64,000 nt of DNA from Methylomonas sp. ZR1. Lineage in GTDB: Bacteria; Pseudomonadota; Gammaproteobacteria; Methylococcales; Methylomonadaceae. The position numbers and the translations under genes were made by a program. The stretch is taken from the NCBI RefSeq assembly GCF_013141865.1, contig NZ_RCST01000001.1, forward strand, positions 4,216,001 to 4,280,000, written 5' to 3'. Of the stretch, positions 18,735-29,014 are shown piece by piece; position 1 is the stretch's first letter, and the number at the start of each line of letters is the position of its first letter. Under the pieces are notes generated by a model. It saw nothing but the letters and a program-made list of their open reading frames with translations, had not been told where the DNA came from and did no database searches.

Positions 18735-19871
18735 ATGAAAGCCAAGCTCCATACGTCATTCCGCTCCTCGCCGCTTATGGCAACGCTGTTTTTGCTGAGT
18801 TTTGCCTTGCCCGCCCTTGGCGCGGATCATAAACCCTTATTGGAAGCCTCGCCCGCCCTGTTAAAGCTGCTAAGCATCGCCGAAGTCAAACCCGGCGAAG
18901 TCGGCGAGTCGTTGAATCTTTCGGCTCGGGTGGAGTTGGATCAACATAGGGTCGCACGCATCGGCGCCTCGGTAACCGGGCGGATTACCGAAATCGATGC
19001 CATGCTCGGCCAAGCGGTAAAAAAAGGCGAACGTCTGGCGCTACTGAACAGCACCGAGCTGGGTAAAGCCCAGTCCGACTATCTAAAAGCCGCGTCACAA
19101 GTCAATTTGCGGCGGATTACCGTCAAACGTGCCGAGCGTCTACTGGAAAGCGGCGTGATCTCGGAAGCCGAGTTTCAGGAGCGGCAGAGCGTGTTGACTG
19201 AAGCGGATGTGGATTTACGCGCCGCCGCCGACCAGTTGCGGGTCATGGGCATGAGGGATGCCGATTTGCAGCGCATAGACAAACAACGCAGCATTCACTC
19301 CTTTTCGCCGGTTACCGCCAGCATAGACGGCGTCGTCATCGAACGTAACGTCGCCATCGGCCAGGTGGTACAGCCGGCAGACGCCTTGTATACCGTTGCG
19401 GACTTGTCACAGCTGTGGCTGGTGGCGGAAATTCCCGAGCAACAAGCGCATTGGGCGCGGCAAGGCGATCAAGCCTTCGCCGAAGTGCCTGCACTGCCGG
19501 GGCAGGAAGTTAGCGGTAAGTTGATTTACGTGGCCGATATGGTCGATTCGGACACCCGCACGGTGACGGTGCGCATGGCCCTAGCCAATCCGCAGCGTCT
19601 GTTTAAGCCGCAAATGCTGGCCACCTTAAAAATCAGCAAGCCCGGTTCGCAATCTTTGATCGTACCCAGCCAGGCGGTGGTCAGAGAAAATGATAAGGAT
19701 TTCGTGTTCGTGGAAACCGCGGCCGCCCGGTTCGAATTGCGCCCGGTACGTTTGGGCCGCGAAGAAGCGCAGAAACGGCCCTTACTGGAAGGCTTGAAAG
19801 CGGGTGAAAAAATTGTCGTGGGCGGCGCGTTTCATTTAAATAACGAACGCCTGCGCAGCACATTGGAGTAG
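18735..19871 (+). CDS. RND efflux periplasmic adaptor, CusB/CzcB-like
   Basis: A 378-residue membrane-fusion protein. The start MKAKLHTSF at 18735 has AAAGGA 5 nt upstream and leaves a clean signal peptide (hydrophobic 15-30, cut near ALGADH). Barrel-sandwich halves flank a helical hairpin (about 110-190), followed by a beta-barrel and a membrane-proximal domain (IVPSQAVVREND). It connects the inner-membrane RND pump to an outer-membrane channel and may hand over metal ions. No N-terminal Met/His-rich metal-binding tail is visible, so the metal cannot be told. The pump gene starts 3 nt after the stop. No outer-membrane channel gene is present. Confidence 0.88.
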   Translation: MKAKLHTSFRSSPLMATLFLLSFALPALGADHKPLLEASPALLKLLSIAEVKPGEVGESLNLSARVELDQHRVARIGASVTGRITEIDAMLGQAVKKGERLALLNSTELGKAQSDYLKAASQVNLRRITVKRAERLLESGVISEAEFQERQSVLTEADVDLRAAADQLRVMGMRDADLQRIDKQRSIHSFSPVTASIDGVVIERNVAIGQVVQPADALYTVADLSQLWLVAEIPEQQAHWARQGDQAFAEVPALPGQEVSGKLIYVADMVDSDTRTVTVRMALANPQRLFKPQMLATLKISKPGSQSLIVPSQAVVRENDKDFVFVETAAARFELRPVRLGREEAQKRPLLEGLKAGEKIVVGGAFHLNNERLRSTLE

Positions 19872-19874
19872 AGC

Positions 19875-22800
19875 ATGATTAATAGCCTAATAGCAGCCGC
19901 TCTGCATCAACGTGTTCTGGTGGCGGTGCTGGCAGTGGCGGTCACGCTGTTCGGCGTGCGCGCCGTGCAGCAGTTGTCGGTGGATGCATTTCCGGATGTC
20001 ACCAATATCCAGGTTCAAATCGCCACCGAAGCGACCGGCAAATCGCCGGACGAAGTGGAGCGATTGGTCACCGTGCCCTTAGAAATAGCGATGGCCGGCC
20101 TGCCGGGTCTGGAAGAAATGCGTTCGATGAATAAGAACGGCTTATCCTTGATCACCTTAATCTTTACCGATAAGACCGAGGTTTACTTTGCCCGGCAGTT
20201 GGTGATGGAACGGCTGATAGAGGTGAAGCAGCAGATGCCGGAAGGCATCAATCCGGTCCTGGGGCCGGTGTCCACCGGTTTGGGCGAGGTCTATCAATAT
20301 ACCTTGGAACGCGACGACGACGGGAAACGCGCCTTGACCCAGGAGGAATTGCAACAGCGCCGCGAAGCCCAGGATTGGGTGGTGCGGCCGTTGCTACGTG
20401 GAATTCCCGGCGTCGCGGAAATCAACTCCCAGGGCGGCTATGTCAAGCAATACCAGGTGTTGGTTGACCCCAACCGCTTGCATCATTACCGGATTTCATT
20501 AACTGAAGTATTCGAGGCGCTGGCCAGAAATAACGCCAACAGCGGCGGCGGTGTACTGCCGCATTATGCCGAACAATATCTGATTCGCGGCGTCGGTTTG
20601 ATCAACGACGTCAAAGACATCGGCAATATCGTCTTGAAGGAAGAAGACTCGGTACCGGTGCATATGCATGACGTTGCCGAAGTCAAAATCGGCCACGAAG
20701 TTCGGGCGGGCGCAGTACTCAAGGACGGCTACACCGAATCCGTAGGTGGCATTGTCATGATGCTGCGCGGCGGCAACGCCAAGGAAGTCGTCAGCCGGAT
20801 CAAGGCGCGAGTGGCGGAAATCAACGCGAAAGGCATGCTGCCGCATGACCTGAAAATTGTCTCCTATTACGACCGTAGCGATTTGGTTGATGCGGCTTTG
20901 CATACCGTGACCAAAGTGCTGCTGGAAGGCATAGTGCTGGTGGTGATCGTATTGTTCCTGTTTCTGGGCGATGTGCGCTCCAGTCTGATCGTGGTCAGCA
21001 CCTTGATCGTCACGCCTTTGGTGACGTTTATCGCGATGAATCAGCTGGGTCTGTCCGCCAATTTGATGTCGCTGGGCGGCTTGGCGATTGCCATCGGTTT
21101 AATGGTCGACGGCTCGGTGGTCGTGGTGGAAAACGCTTTTCGTTTGCTCGGCGAACGCAAGGGCCGTGCTACCAGCCGGGTGCGCGTGGTGCAGACCGCG
21201 GCACAGGAAGTGGCGACGCCGGTATTGTTCGGTGTCGGCATCATCGTGCTGGTATTTTTGCCGCTGATGACGCTGCAAGGCATGGAGGGCAAGATGTTCG
21301 CGCCGCTGGCTTATACCATTGCGATTGCCTTGCTGATTTCACTGATCGTGTCTCTGACCTTATCCCCGGTACTCTGTGCCTTTTTACTGGAAGGTCACGA
21401 CGGCGAACATGACACCCGGCTGATCGCTTTCATCAAGCGGATTTATTTACGGATGCTGGATTGGGCGATGGCCAATCGGCTCAAGGTGGTGGGCGGTGCG
21501 GTTGGCGTGTTCGCCGCGACCTTGGCCTTATTACCCTTGCTGGGCACATCGTTCATTCCGGAAATGAAGGAAGGCTCCATCGTGCCGGGCATTAACCGGA
21601 TGCCGAACATTTCGCTTGAGGAAAGCATCAATGTGGAGATGCAGGCGATGAAAATGGTGATGGCAATCCCCGGCGTAAAAACCGTGGTCAGCGGTGTGGG
21701 GCGCGGCGAAAGTCCCGCCGATCCGCAAGCGCAAAACGAGTCCACGCCTATCGTTACATTGAAACCGCGGGAAGAATGGCCGAAAGGCTGGACTCAGGAC
21801 GACATTGCCGATGCGATGAGCGCGAAACTCACCGAAAACTTGCCTGGCATGCAGGTGGTGATGGCCCAGCCGATTTCCGACCGGGTGGATGAAATGGTCA
21901 CCGGCGTGCGCTCGGACGTGGCGGTGAAAGTCTTCGGTGACGATCTGGCTGAACTGAAACGCCTGGCAGACGCCATTGCCGGGGTGGCGAACGACGTGAA
22001 CGGTGCCCGCGATATTCGGGTCGAACGCCTCACCGGTCAGCAATATTTGAATATTACCGTCGATAGGCAGGCCATTGCCCGCCACGGTTTGAATGCCTCG
22101 GACATTCACGATGTCATAGAAACCGCGATAGCCGGCAAAGTGGCTACCGAGATTTATCAAGGCGAGCGGCGCTTTTCGGCGGCGGTGCGCTTGCCGGAGC
22201 AATTTCGGAACAATATCGGTGCCATTGATGCGTTGATGCTGACCTCCGCGAACGGCGCGCGCGTGCCACTCGGCGATGTCAGCAATATCACTTTAAACGA
22301 CGGCCCGGCCTTGATCAGTCGGGAAATGGGTAAGCGCCGCATCGTGGTAGGGATTAACGTGCGCGACCGGGATTTGGGCGGTTTCGTCGCCGAGCTGCAA
22401 AAAGCCGTGGCCGACAAAGTGCAATTGCCGGAAGGTTATTATCTGCAATGGGGCGGCCAATTTCAGAATATGGAACGGGCTTTGGGGCATTTGCAAATGA
22501 TCATTCCGGTCACCATCGCGGCGATTTTCTTTTTGCTGTTTATGTTGTTTAAATCGCTGCGCTTTGCCGCGTTGATTATTCTAGTGCTGCCGTTTGCATC
22601 GATAGGCGGCATCATCACGCTGTTTCTCAGTGGCGAGTATCTTTCGGTGCCAGCGTCGGTGGGATTCATCGCCTTGTGGGGCATCGCGGTGCTGAACGGA
22701 GTGGTGTTGGTCTCGTATATTCGCTCCCAGCGCGAAAGCGGTCTGAGTCTGGAGTATGCGATACGCCGCGGTTGCGAACAGCGTTTTCGGCCGGTGATGA

Positions 22801-23000
22801 TGACCGCCACGGTAGCCTTGCTGGGTCTGGTGCCGTTTTTATTCGCCATCGGCCCAGGTTCGGAAGTGCAAAAGCCCTTGGCTATCGTGGTGATAGGCGG
22901 CTTGATTAGTTCCACGCTGCTGACCTTGGTGGTATTGCCGGTGTTATACGGCTGGTTCGATGACCGCCCTGACGTTCATAAACCATTTTCAATGAAGTAA
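19875..23000 (+). CDS. Heavy-metal RND efflux pump, CusA/CzcA family
   Basis: A 1041-residue inner-membrane pump with the RND layout: one N-terminal helix, a large periplasmic loop (about 35-335), six helices, a second loop and five more helices. The proton-relay helix has GLAIAIGLMVDGSVVVVENAF (about 395-415), with the conserved Asp and Glu of the heavy-metal branch (HME-RND). GGAG precedes the ATG. It exports metal ions in exchange for protons; copper/silver against cobalt/zinc cannot be fixed from motifs. It lies between the Bat genes and batD, with its stop codon directly next to the batD start, so metal handling and the Bat proteins may be coexpressed. Confidence 0.92.
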   Translation: MINSLIAAALHQRVLVAVLAVAVTLFGVRAVQQLSVDAFPDVTNIQVQIATEATGKSPDEVERLVTVPLEIAMAGLPGLEEMRSMNKNGLSLITLIFTDKTEVYFARQLVMERLIEVKQQMPEGINPVLGPVSTGLGEVYQYTLERDDDGKRALTQEELQQRREAQDWVVRPLLRGIPGVAEINSQGGYVKQYQVLVDPNRLHHYRISLTEVFEALARNNANSGGGVLPHYAEQYLIRGVGLINDVKDIGNIVLKEEDSVPVHMHDVAEVKIGHEVRAGAVLKDGYTESVGGIVMMLRGGNAKEVVSRIKARVAEINAKGMLPHDLKIVSYYDRSDLVDAALHTVTKVLLEGIVLVVIVLFLFLGDVRSSLIVVSTLIVTPLVTFIAMNQLGLSANLMSLGGLAIAIGLMVDGSVVVVENAFRLLGERKGRATSRVRVVQTAAQEVATPVLFGVGIIVLVFLPLMTLQGMEGKMFAPLAYTIAIALLISLIVSLTLSPVLCAFLLEGHDGEHDTRLIAFIKRIYLRMLDWAMANRLKVVGGAVGVFAATLALLPLLGTSFIPEMKEGSIVPGINRMPNISLEESINVEMQAMKMVMAIPGVKTVVSGVGRGESPADPQAQNESTPIVTLKPREEWPKGWTQDDIADAMSAKLTENLPGMQVVMAQPISDRVDEMVTGVRSDVAVKVFGDDLAELKRLADAIAGVANDVNGARDIRVERLTGQQYLNITVDRQAIARHGLNASDIHDVIETAIAGKVATEIYQGERRFSAAVRLPEQFRNNIGAIDALMLTSANGARVPLGDVSNITLNDGPALISREMGKRRIVVGINVRDRDLGGFVAELQKAVADKVQLPEGYYLQWGGQFQNMERALGHLQMIIPVTIAAIFFLLFMLFKSLRFAALIILVLPFASIGGIITLFLSGEYLSVPASVGFIALWGIAVLNGVVLVSYIRSQRESGLSLEYAIRRGCEQRFRPVMMTATVALLGLVPFLFAIGPGSEVQKPLAIVVIGGLISSTLLTLVVLPVLYGWFDDRPDVHKPFSMK

Positions 23001-24701
23001 ATGATCCCTTGTATGCATAGACATAGTTACTCATGGCCGCTGTATGGCCTGTTAATGCTGCTCAGCGTCGCGATACAGGCGGCGGAGATTCAAGTAGCGG
23101 TTGACCGCAACCCGGTCGGCCTTAACGAATCGTTTCAAATCACCTTTACCGCCAGCGAAGAGCCGGACGGCAATCCGGAGTTTGCGCCCTTGCAGGAGAA
23201 TTTTGAAATTCTCAGTCAGCAGCGCAGCACCAGTTCCTCTTGGGTCAACGGCAAAAGTAGCCGGACTGAACAATGGATAGTCCGGGCGATGGCCAAACAA
23301 GCCGGCGAGTTGTTTATCCCGCCGATTGCCTTCGGTGCCGATAGCAGCAAGCCGTTAAAACTGCTGGTGAATGAAAATACCGCGGCTCCGCAAGGCAACG
23401 ACGACATATTTCTGGACGTGACCGCTACGCCCGAGCAACCTTATGTGCAGTCGCAGGTGCTGTACACGCTGAAGTTGTTCCGCAAAGTACAGATTACCCA
23501 GGCCAGCCTTAGCGAGCCGGAAATTAAGGATGCCTTGGTCGAAAAACTGGGCGAGGACAGCACCTACGCTACCCAAGTCAAGGGCGTGGATTATTGGGTG
23601 ACCGAGCGCAAATATGCCATTTTTCCGCAACAGAGCGGGGTATTTACCATTGCGCCGCTGATTCTGAATGCCGAATACCTGAGCAATCAACGCCAACCGC
23701 GTTTCAACGGCTTCTTCAATCGGCCGGATACCGAAACTCGGCGGGTGGCTTCCAAAGCCATCACGTTGAACGTGCAAGCGGTGCCGGCCGGCTTTAAAGG
23801 CCCGAACTGGTTGAGTGCCGAGTCATTAACATTCAGCGAAGCTTGGTCCGACGCCGGCTTGCAAACCAAAGTGGGCGAACCCTTGACCCGCACCCTCACA
23901 CTGAGCGCGAAAGGCACCACGGTCGGCCAGTTGCCGGAGCTGCTCGATAAAACCGCTATCGACGGCATCAAAACCTATCCCGACCAACCGCTGCTGAAGG
24001 AAGATAAAGACAGCGACGGCTTAACCGCGCTGCGCGAGGAAAAAATCGCCTTCATCCCTTCCAAACCCGGCGACTATACCTTGCCGGCGCTGGACATCGT
24101 TTGGTTCAACACCAAAACCCAAAAAATGGAAACCGCGCACCTGCCTAGCGTCAAGCTCACGGCCTTAGCCGGCAGCACGGATACCCAAAATTCCGCATTG
24201 CCCGCTACATCAAATGCACCTCAAGAGCCGGTAACTAGCCCGATGACCACGTCACCGATTACCGTCACCAACACTAGCGACACCCGCTTTTGGCAAGCGG
24301 TATCGGCGACCTTGGCGCTGGGCTGGCTGCTGACTATTGTTGTACTTTATCGCCGTCCTTCCGGCAAAGTGCCAACGAATAAGCCTGTTGAACGAGTGCC
24401 GGAAACTGCCATGGAAAAGACGCTGAAACGCGCTTGTTGGGAAAATAACCCGCAGGCCGCCAAACAGGCCTTGTTGCAATGGGGTAAGGCCGAGTTCGGC
24501 GCGGAAAGTTTGGGGGCAATTGCGGCGCATTGTCACGAGGCGCTGCGTGAAGAGATTTTGGCGCTGAATCGCTTGTTATATTCCGGCCAAAGTCAGGACT
24601 GGCAAGGCCAGACTCTTTGGCAGGTGTTTTCCACTAAACCGGCAGCGGTCAGCGGCAAAGGGAAAAGCGACGACGGTTTGGAGCCCTTGTTCAAGATTTA
24701 A
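23001..24701 (+). CDS. batD: BatD-family protein
   Basis: A 566-residue protein beginning immediately after the cusA-like stop. A second ATG four codons on gives a similar signal peptide, so the start is open by four residues. The mature part has repeated Ig-like beta domains (about 30-420: DVTATPEQPYVQSQVLYTLKLFR, ERKYAIFPQQSGVFTI, and a late domain before the membrane). A transmembrane helix (about 434-454) and a cytoplasmic helical tail follow. BatD is a periplasmic, membrane-anchored partner of BatA/B. It is split from the other Bat genes by a CBS membrane protein and an RND pair. Confidence 0.87.
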   Translation: MIPCMHRHSYSWPLYGLLMLLSVAIQAAEIQVAVDRNPVGLNESFQITFTASEEPDGNPEFAPLQENFEILSQQRSTSSSWVNGKSSRTEQWIVRAMAKQAGELFIPPIAFGADSSKPLKLLVNENTAAPQGNDDIFLDVTATPEQPYVQSQVLYTLKLFRKVQITQASLSEPEIKDALVEKLGEDSTYATQVKGVDYWVTERKYAIFPQQSGVFTIAPLILNAEYLSNQRQPRFNGFFNRPDTETRRVASKAITLNVQAVPAGFKGPNWLSAESLTFSEAWSDAGLQTKVGEPLTRTLTLSAKGTTVGQLPELLDKTAIDGIKTYPDQPLLKEDKDSDGLTALREEKIAFIPSKPGDYTLPALDIVWFNTKTQKMETAHLPSVKLTALAGSTDTQNSALPATSNAPQEPVTSPMTTSPITVTNTSDTRFWQAVSATLALGWLLTIVVLYRRPSGKVPTNKPVERVPETAMEKTLKRACWENNPQAAKQALLQWGKAEFGAESLGAIAAHCHEALREEILALNRLLYSGQSQDWQGQTLWQVFSTKPAAVSGKGKSDDGLEPLFKI

Positions 24702-24712
24702 GGTTCGATTCC

Positions 24713-25264
24713 TCAGCCGCGCCCGCTCAGATGCGCCAACGCCATGTACAAGGCAGCAATCGAGCGGGCTTCACTGCATTCGCCGCTGGCTAGCAAGGTA
24801 TCGATACTATTCAAGGGCCAAGGCACCACTTGCAGCTCTTCGGGTTCGTCGCCGACTAGTTTTTCCGGATACAGGTCTTCAGCGAGAATAATATCTATCG
24901 TGTGTTCCAGATAGGCCGGCGCCAGCGATACACGATGCAAATGGTGTAATTTGGCCGCGCCGTAACCGATTTCTTCTTTCAACTCACGGTTGGCGGCGTC
25001 CAGCATATCCTCGCCGGCATCCAGCTTGCCTTTCGGTAACCCCAGCTCGTAACGATGGATGCCGGCGGCGTATTCCCGAACCAGCAGCACAGTATCTGCA
25101 TCCAGCATCGGCACCACCAGCACCGCGCCGTGCGAGGCGCTACGGGCCAGTCGTTCGTATTGGCGGCGCTCGCCGTTACTAAACTCCAGGTCCAGCGCTT
25201 CGATGCAGAATTGTCGGGTTTGGGCGATGACGGTTTGTTTGAGGATTTTTGGTCTGTTGGGCAT
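24713..25264 (-). CDS. nudE: ADP compounds hydrolase NudE
   Basis: A 183-residue Nudix hydrolase for ADP-ribose, NADH and related compounds. The Nudix box GKLDAGEDMLDAANREL with KEEIG is complete (G x5 E x7 REL x EE x G). The flanks LDLEFSNGERRQYER and DLYPEKLVGDEPEEL match E. coli NudE closely. The start MPNRPKILKQT at 25264 is chosen to match that enzyme. The frame extends 29 codons further upstream without similarity. It converges on batD with 11 nt between stops. NudE sits with yrfG in many gammaproteobacteria, as here with one gene between. Confidence 0.93.
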   Translation of the reverse strand: MPNRPKILKQTVIAQTRQFCIEALDLEFSNGERRQYERLARSASHGAVLVVPMLDADTVLLVREYAAGIHRYELGLPKGKLDAGEDMLDAANRELKEEIGYGAAKLHHLHRVSLAPAYLEHTIDIILAEDLYPEKLVGDEPEELQVVPWPLNSIDTLLASGECSEARSIAALYMALAHLSGRG

Positions 25265-25347
25265 CGGCTCAGGGTCTACAGCTTGGTTGTTGGTTGGGTT
25301 GCTGACGCGGGTTTGCTTTCTATGCCAAGATCGGCGTGAAAGTACTT

Positions 25348-26859
25348 TCAACTGTTCGCTAACTTAAAAAAACCCACCACGCTTTGCAGTTGTTCGGCTT
25401 GGCCGTTCAATTCCTCGGCGGTTGCGGCCATTTCTTCCGAGGCGGCTGCGTTTTGTTGCGTCACTCTATCCAGCTGCCGCATGGCCTCGCTGATTTGTTT
25501 GATACCGCTGGCTTGTTCTGCTGACGCGGCATTGATCTCTTGGACCAAGTCCGCTGTTTTCACAATGTCCGGCAGCACATGGCCGATGAGCACCCCGGCT
25601 TTTTCGGCAATCGAGACGCTGTTGGACGCCAATTCGTTGATTTCCGCCGCCGTCGTGCGGCTACTCTCCGCCAATTTACGGACTTCCGCCGCCACCACCG
25701 CAAAACCTTTACCGTGTTCGCCGGCCGAGGCGGCCTCGATTGCCGCATTTAAGGACAACAAATTGGTTTTGTAGGCAATGTCTTCGATCAGCCCAATTTT
25801 TTTGGCGATATGTTTCATAGCATTGACGGTTTCGATTACCGCTTCGCCGCCTTGCTTGGCCTCGCTGGCGGATTTGCCGGCCATCTGTTCGGTGACATGA
25901 GCATTTTCGGTATTTTGTTGCACCGAGGCGCTGAGTTGTTCGATGGAACTGGTGGTTTCTTCGACACTGGCCGCCTGCTCGGTGGTGGCTTGGCTGATCG
26001 ATTGCGCGGTTGCGCTGACTTCCTTGGAGGCCGAACTTAACACGTCGGCATTACCCAGAACTTGCTGGACAACGTTACTAAGCTGATCGCGCATGCCTTT
26101 TAAATCGTACAACAAACTGTTGGTGTCGCCTTCCCGCAGCTCTATCGCCACGGAAAGGTCGCCGGCGGCCATGGTATTGACCGCTTCGGCGGCATAGCCG
26201 GGTTCTCCGCCAAGCTGGGTCATTAAGCTTTTAGTGATCAGATAGCCGGCAACGCCACCAATCAGCACTGAAATTAGCGCCAGCGTGGTAATCAAATTCA
26301 CGCTTTGATTGACCGTTTCCTTGGCTTCTAATCCGGATTGTTTCATTAGCTTGGTTTGGAAATCAATTAGCGCGTCTACCGAATCTATATACTCGGTTTG
26401 CAACTTCCTGACTTGGGACAGCAGAAAATCCGCCGCTTCCGCTTGCTTGCCCTCGCCGGCCAATTTGATGAACTGATCCTGGGCATTTACGTAAGGTGTC
26501 CGGGCATCCAACACTTTTTTGAGTGCGGCTTTACCTTCCGCGCTGCTAATAGTCTCGTCGAGTTTATCCAGGTTTTCCTTGATAGCTCGCCGTGCGTCTT
26601 GAATGCGGGCGAGTTCCTTATCGATGGTGGCTCGGTCTTTGATAATCAGGGTATTGCGCATCGAGCGGGCAATAACGTTGATGTTGCCGATGACGTCATT
26701 GGCCCAGACTGTTTTCGGAAATTTATCGTTGACCATGTTGTCGATGTTGGACAATAGGTCGTTCATGCTGTTGATGCTGATGCCGGCAATCATGGCCAGC
26801 AGCAGCAAGACCCCGCTAAAACCCAAGCCTAAACGGGTTCTCACTTTCATGGTGCTCAT
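25348..26859 (-). CDS. Methyl-accepting chemotaxis protein
   Basis: A 503-residue chemoreceptor. A transmembrane helix (about 12-32) leads to a four-helix-bundle periplasmic sensor (about 35-185), a second helix (about 188-208) and a HAMP domain (about 212-262). The cytoplasmic signalling hairpin has tip sequence [23 protein letters not shown], close to but not identical with the common [22 protein letters not shown] form. No C-terminal CheB/CheR pentapeptide is present. GGAG lies 8 nt before the ATG. It stands alone with no che genes nearby. The ligand is unknown. Confidence 0.92.
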   Translation of the reverse strand: MSTMKVRTRLGLGFSGVLLLLAMIAGISINSMNDLLSNIDNMVNDKFPKTVWANDVIGNINVIARSMRNTLIIKDRATIDKELARIQDARRAIKENLDKLDETISSAEGKAALKKVLDARTPYVNAQDQFIKLAGEGKQAEAADFLLSQVRKLQTEYIDSVDALIDFQTKLMKQSGLEAKETVNQSVNLITTLALISVLIGGVAGYLITKSLMTQLGGEPGYAAEAVNTMAAGDLSVAIELREGDTNSLLYDLKGMRDQLSNVVQQVLGNADVLSSASKEVSATAQSISQATTEQAASVEETTSSIEQLSASVQQNTENAHVTEQMAGKSASEAKQGGEAVIETVNAMKHIAKKIGLIEDIAYKTNLLSLNAAIEAASAGEHGKGFAVVAAEVRKLAESSRTTAAEINELASNSVSIAEKAGVLIGHVLPDIVKTADLVQEINAASAEQASGIKQISEAMRQLDRVTQQNAAASEEMAATAEELNGQAEQLQSVVGFFKLANS

Positions 26860-27036
26860 GAATTTAACTCCTTTCGACGGTTGATGCCGTGACAGAACAG
26901 ATATAAAAGCTTTTAATCCTTTTTCTAATAGACATCAAGCCTAGCTGAACTTAGGGATTTTCCGGTTAGAATAAAAAACTAATTTAGGCCGTGTTTGGGA
27001 ATGACAAGCGCTATTGAATGATAGGGATAAACTGAA

Positions 27037-27693
27037 ATGCTCGACTGGAAACAAATCGATACCGTACTGCTGGACATGGACGGCACTTTGCTGGATTTGA
27101 ATTTCGATAATCATTTTTGGCAGGAGTTTGTACCCTTGCGCTTTGCAGAACTGCATAGTCTAACGCTTGAGGACGCCAAACAGCAGTTGGCGCCGCGTTT
27201 CAAGGCCATGGAAGGCAAGTTGGAATGGTATTGCCTGGACTATTGGACCCAGGAATTGGCTTTGAATATCGCCGGATTGAAGCAGGAGTTGGCCGGTTTG
27301 ATTGCGGTGCATCCACATGTCACCGAGTTTTTGGATGCGGTGCGAGCCAGCGGCAAGCGGCTATTGTTGGTGACGAACGCGCACCGCGACAGCTTGAATC
27401 TGAAAATGGAAAAAACCTGTCTGCATGGGTTTTTCGACGAAATCGTTTCGTCGCACGATTTTGGCTTTGCCAAGGAGCAGCAAGGTTTTTGGCAAATCCT
27501 GCAAGACCAGCATCTGTTTGCAAAGGATAGAACGCTACTGGTAGACGATAGCGTTGCGGTGCTGGCGTCCGCCCGGACGTTCGGCATTGCTCATCTGGTG
27601 TCGATCAGCAAGCCGGATAGTCAACGGCCGGTTAAGCAGGTTGCTGAGTTTGCGGCGGTGGAGGATTTTCGGGCGTTGATGCCTGGTTTGTAG
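27037..27693 (+). CDS. yrfG: GMP/IMP nucleotidase YrfG (HAD family)
   Basis: A 218-residue HAD phosphatase. Motif I is DTVLLDMDGTLLDLNFDN, motif II VTNAHR, motif III the lysine in GFAKEQQGFW, and motif IV LLVDDSVAVLASA. The sequence follows E. coli YrfG along its length, including WYCLDYW. It removes phosphate from GMP and IMP. The 3' end overlaps the rhlB 3' end by 62 bp on the opposite strand, so both C-terminal coding ends share DNA. Confidence 0.92.
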   Translation: MLDWKQIDTVLLDMDGTLLDLNFDNHFWQEFVPLRFAELHSLTLEDAKQQLAPRFKAMEGKLEWYCLDYWTQELALNIAGLKQELAGLIAVHPHVTEFLDAVRASGKRLLLVTNAHRDSLNLKMEKTCLHGFFDEIVSSHDFGFAKEQQGFWQILQDQHLFAKDRTLLVDDSVAVLASARTFGIAHLVSISKPDSQRPVKQVAEFAAVEDFRALMPGL

Positions 27694-28972
27694 CGGGTGC
27701 TGGACGCACCGGCCGGTGCTCTCTGGGTTTGTGCTCTGAACGCGGCGGGCGTTTGTCGCGCGGCATGACCCGTTCGCGCGGCTCGCGGCGGTGGGGCTTG
27801 ATCACTTCTTCCACCATCAATTCCGGCGTGATGCTTTGCACCGGCACCTTCTCGCCAATGTAATCCTCAATGTCCGGCATCGAGTAAGCGTATTCCTCGC
27901 AAATAAAACTGATCGCCTCGCCGCTGGCGCCGAAACGGGCAGTACGGCCAATCCGATGTACATAATCTTCGACGTCTTGCGGCAAGTCGTAGTTGAACAC
28001 GTGCGAGACGTCCGGAATGTGCAGGCCGCGGGCCGCTACGTCGGTCGCGATCAATAATGTGACCCGATTTTCCTGGAAATCATTTAGCAAGCGCTGGCGC
28101 TTTTCCTGCGGCACATCACCGCTAAGCATGGCCACTTTGTGGCCGTTGGCAGCCAGGTAATCGTCGAGCTGCTCGGCGCAGCGTTTGGTGTTGACGAAAA
28201 CGATGCTGCGCTGCGGTTGGTGATGTTTCAGCAAGCCCAGTAAGAGCGGGATTTTTTGCTCATTGGCCGGGCAATACGCCACCTGATTGATGGCTTTGGA
28301 AGTCACTTCCTCGGATTCGATGCGAATCAGCACCGGGTTGTTCATGTGTTCGTAAGCCAGTTCGGTGACTTTATAAGACAGTGTGGCCGAAAACAGCATG
28401 TTCAAGCGTTTTTCCGCTGGCGGCATGCGGCGCAGCAGGAAGCGGATGTCTTTAATAAAGCCCAAATCGAACATGCGGTCGGCTTCGTCCATCACGGTGA
28501 CCTGGATGTTATCCAAAGTGAAGGCGCCTTGCCGGTAGAAATCGATAATGCGGCCCGGTGTGCCGATAATGATGTCGACATTGCCTTTGATTTTATCCAA
28601 CTGCTTTTGATAGTCGGTACCGCCGTAGATCAATGCAAATTTCAGATTCAGATATTTGCTCAGAGCCACCGCGTCTTTGTGAATCTGGATCGCCAGCTCG
28701 CGGGTTGGAGCGAGAATCAGCGCGCGCGGGTTCTTGATTTTTTCGCTTTCGTCGTTGATCAGGTGCTGAAAGGTCGCCAATAGAAACGTAGCGGTTTTAC
28801 CGGTGCCGGTTTGGGCTTGGCCGGCAATGTCCTTGCCTCTTAGCGACAGCGGTAGGGATTTATCCTGAATGGGTGTGCAGTTGATGAATCCTGCTTCTTT
28901 CAGACCTTTAATGATGGAGTCGGACAGCTCCAAATTGCTAAAACGTGTTTCCGTCAAATGTGTTTTCTTCAT
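27632..28972 (-). CDS. rhlB: DEAD-box ATP-dependent RNA helicase RhlB
   Basis: A 446-residue helicase with all core motifs: Q motif with CTPIQ, AQTGTGKT (motif I), PTRELA, TPGR, DEAD within VMDEADRM, SAT, and HRIGRTAR (motif VI). The N-terminus MKKTHLTETRFSNLELSD identifies RhlB within the family. RhlB unwinds RNA for degradation with RNase E or PNPase. The C-terminal tail (about 390-446) is Arg/Pro-rich, as expected for RNA binding. It is divergent from trxA and rho, the same neighbourhood as in E. coli (rhlB-trxA-rho). Confidence 0.95.
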   Translation of the reverse strand: MKKTHLTETRFSNLELSDSIIKGLKEAGFINCTPIQDKSLPLSLRGKDIAGQAQTGTGKTATFLLATFQHLINDESEKIKNPRALILAPTRELAIQIHKDAVALSKYLNLKFALIYGGTDYQKQLDKIKGNVDIIIGTPGRIIDFYRQGAFTLDNIQVTVMDEADRMFDLGFIKDIRFLLRRMPPAEKRLNMLFSATLSYKVTELAYEHMNNPVLIRIESEEVTSKAINQVAYCPANEQKIPLLLGLLKHHQPQRSIVFVNTKRCAEQLDDYLAANGHKVAMLSGDVPQEKRQRLLNDFQENRVTLLIATDVAARGLHIPDVSHVFNYDLPQDVEDYVHRIGRTARFGASGEAISFICEEYAYSMPDIEDYIGEKVPVQSITPELMVEEVIKPHRREPRERVMPRDKRPPRSEHKPREHRPVRPAPATNQASTPENPPPPQTQQPA

Positions 28973-29014
28973 AGCCCGATAGAATAAACTAAAAAGCCGC
29001 GCGGTTGAAATCGA

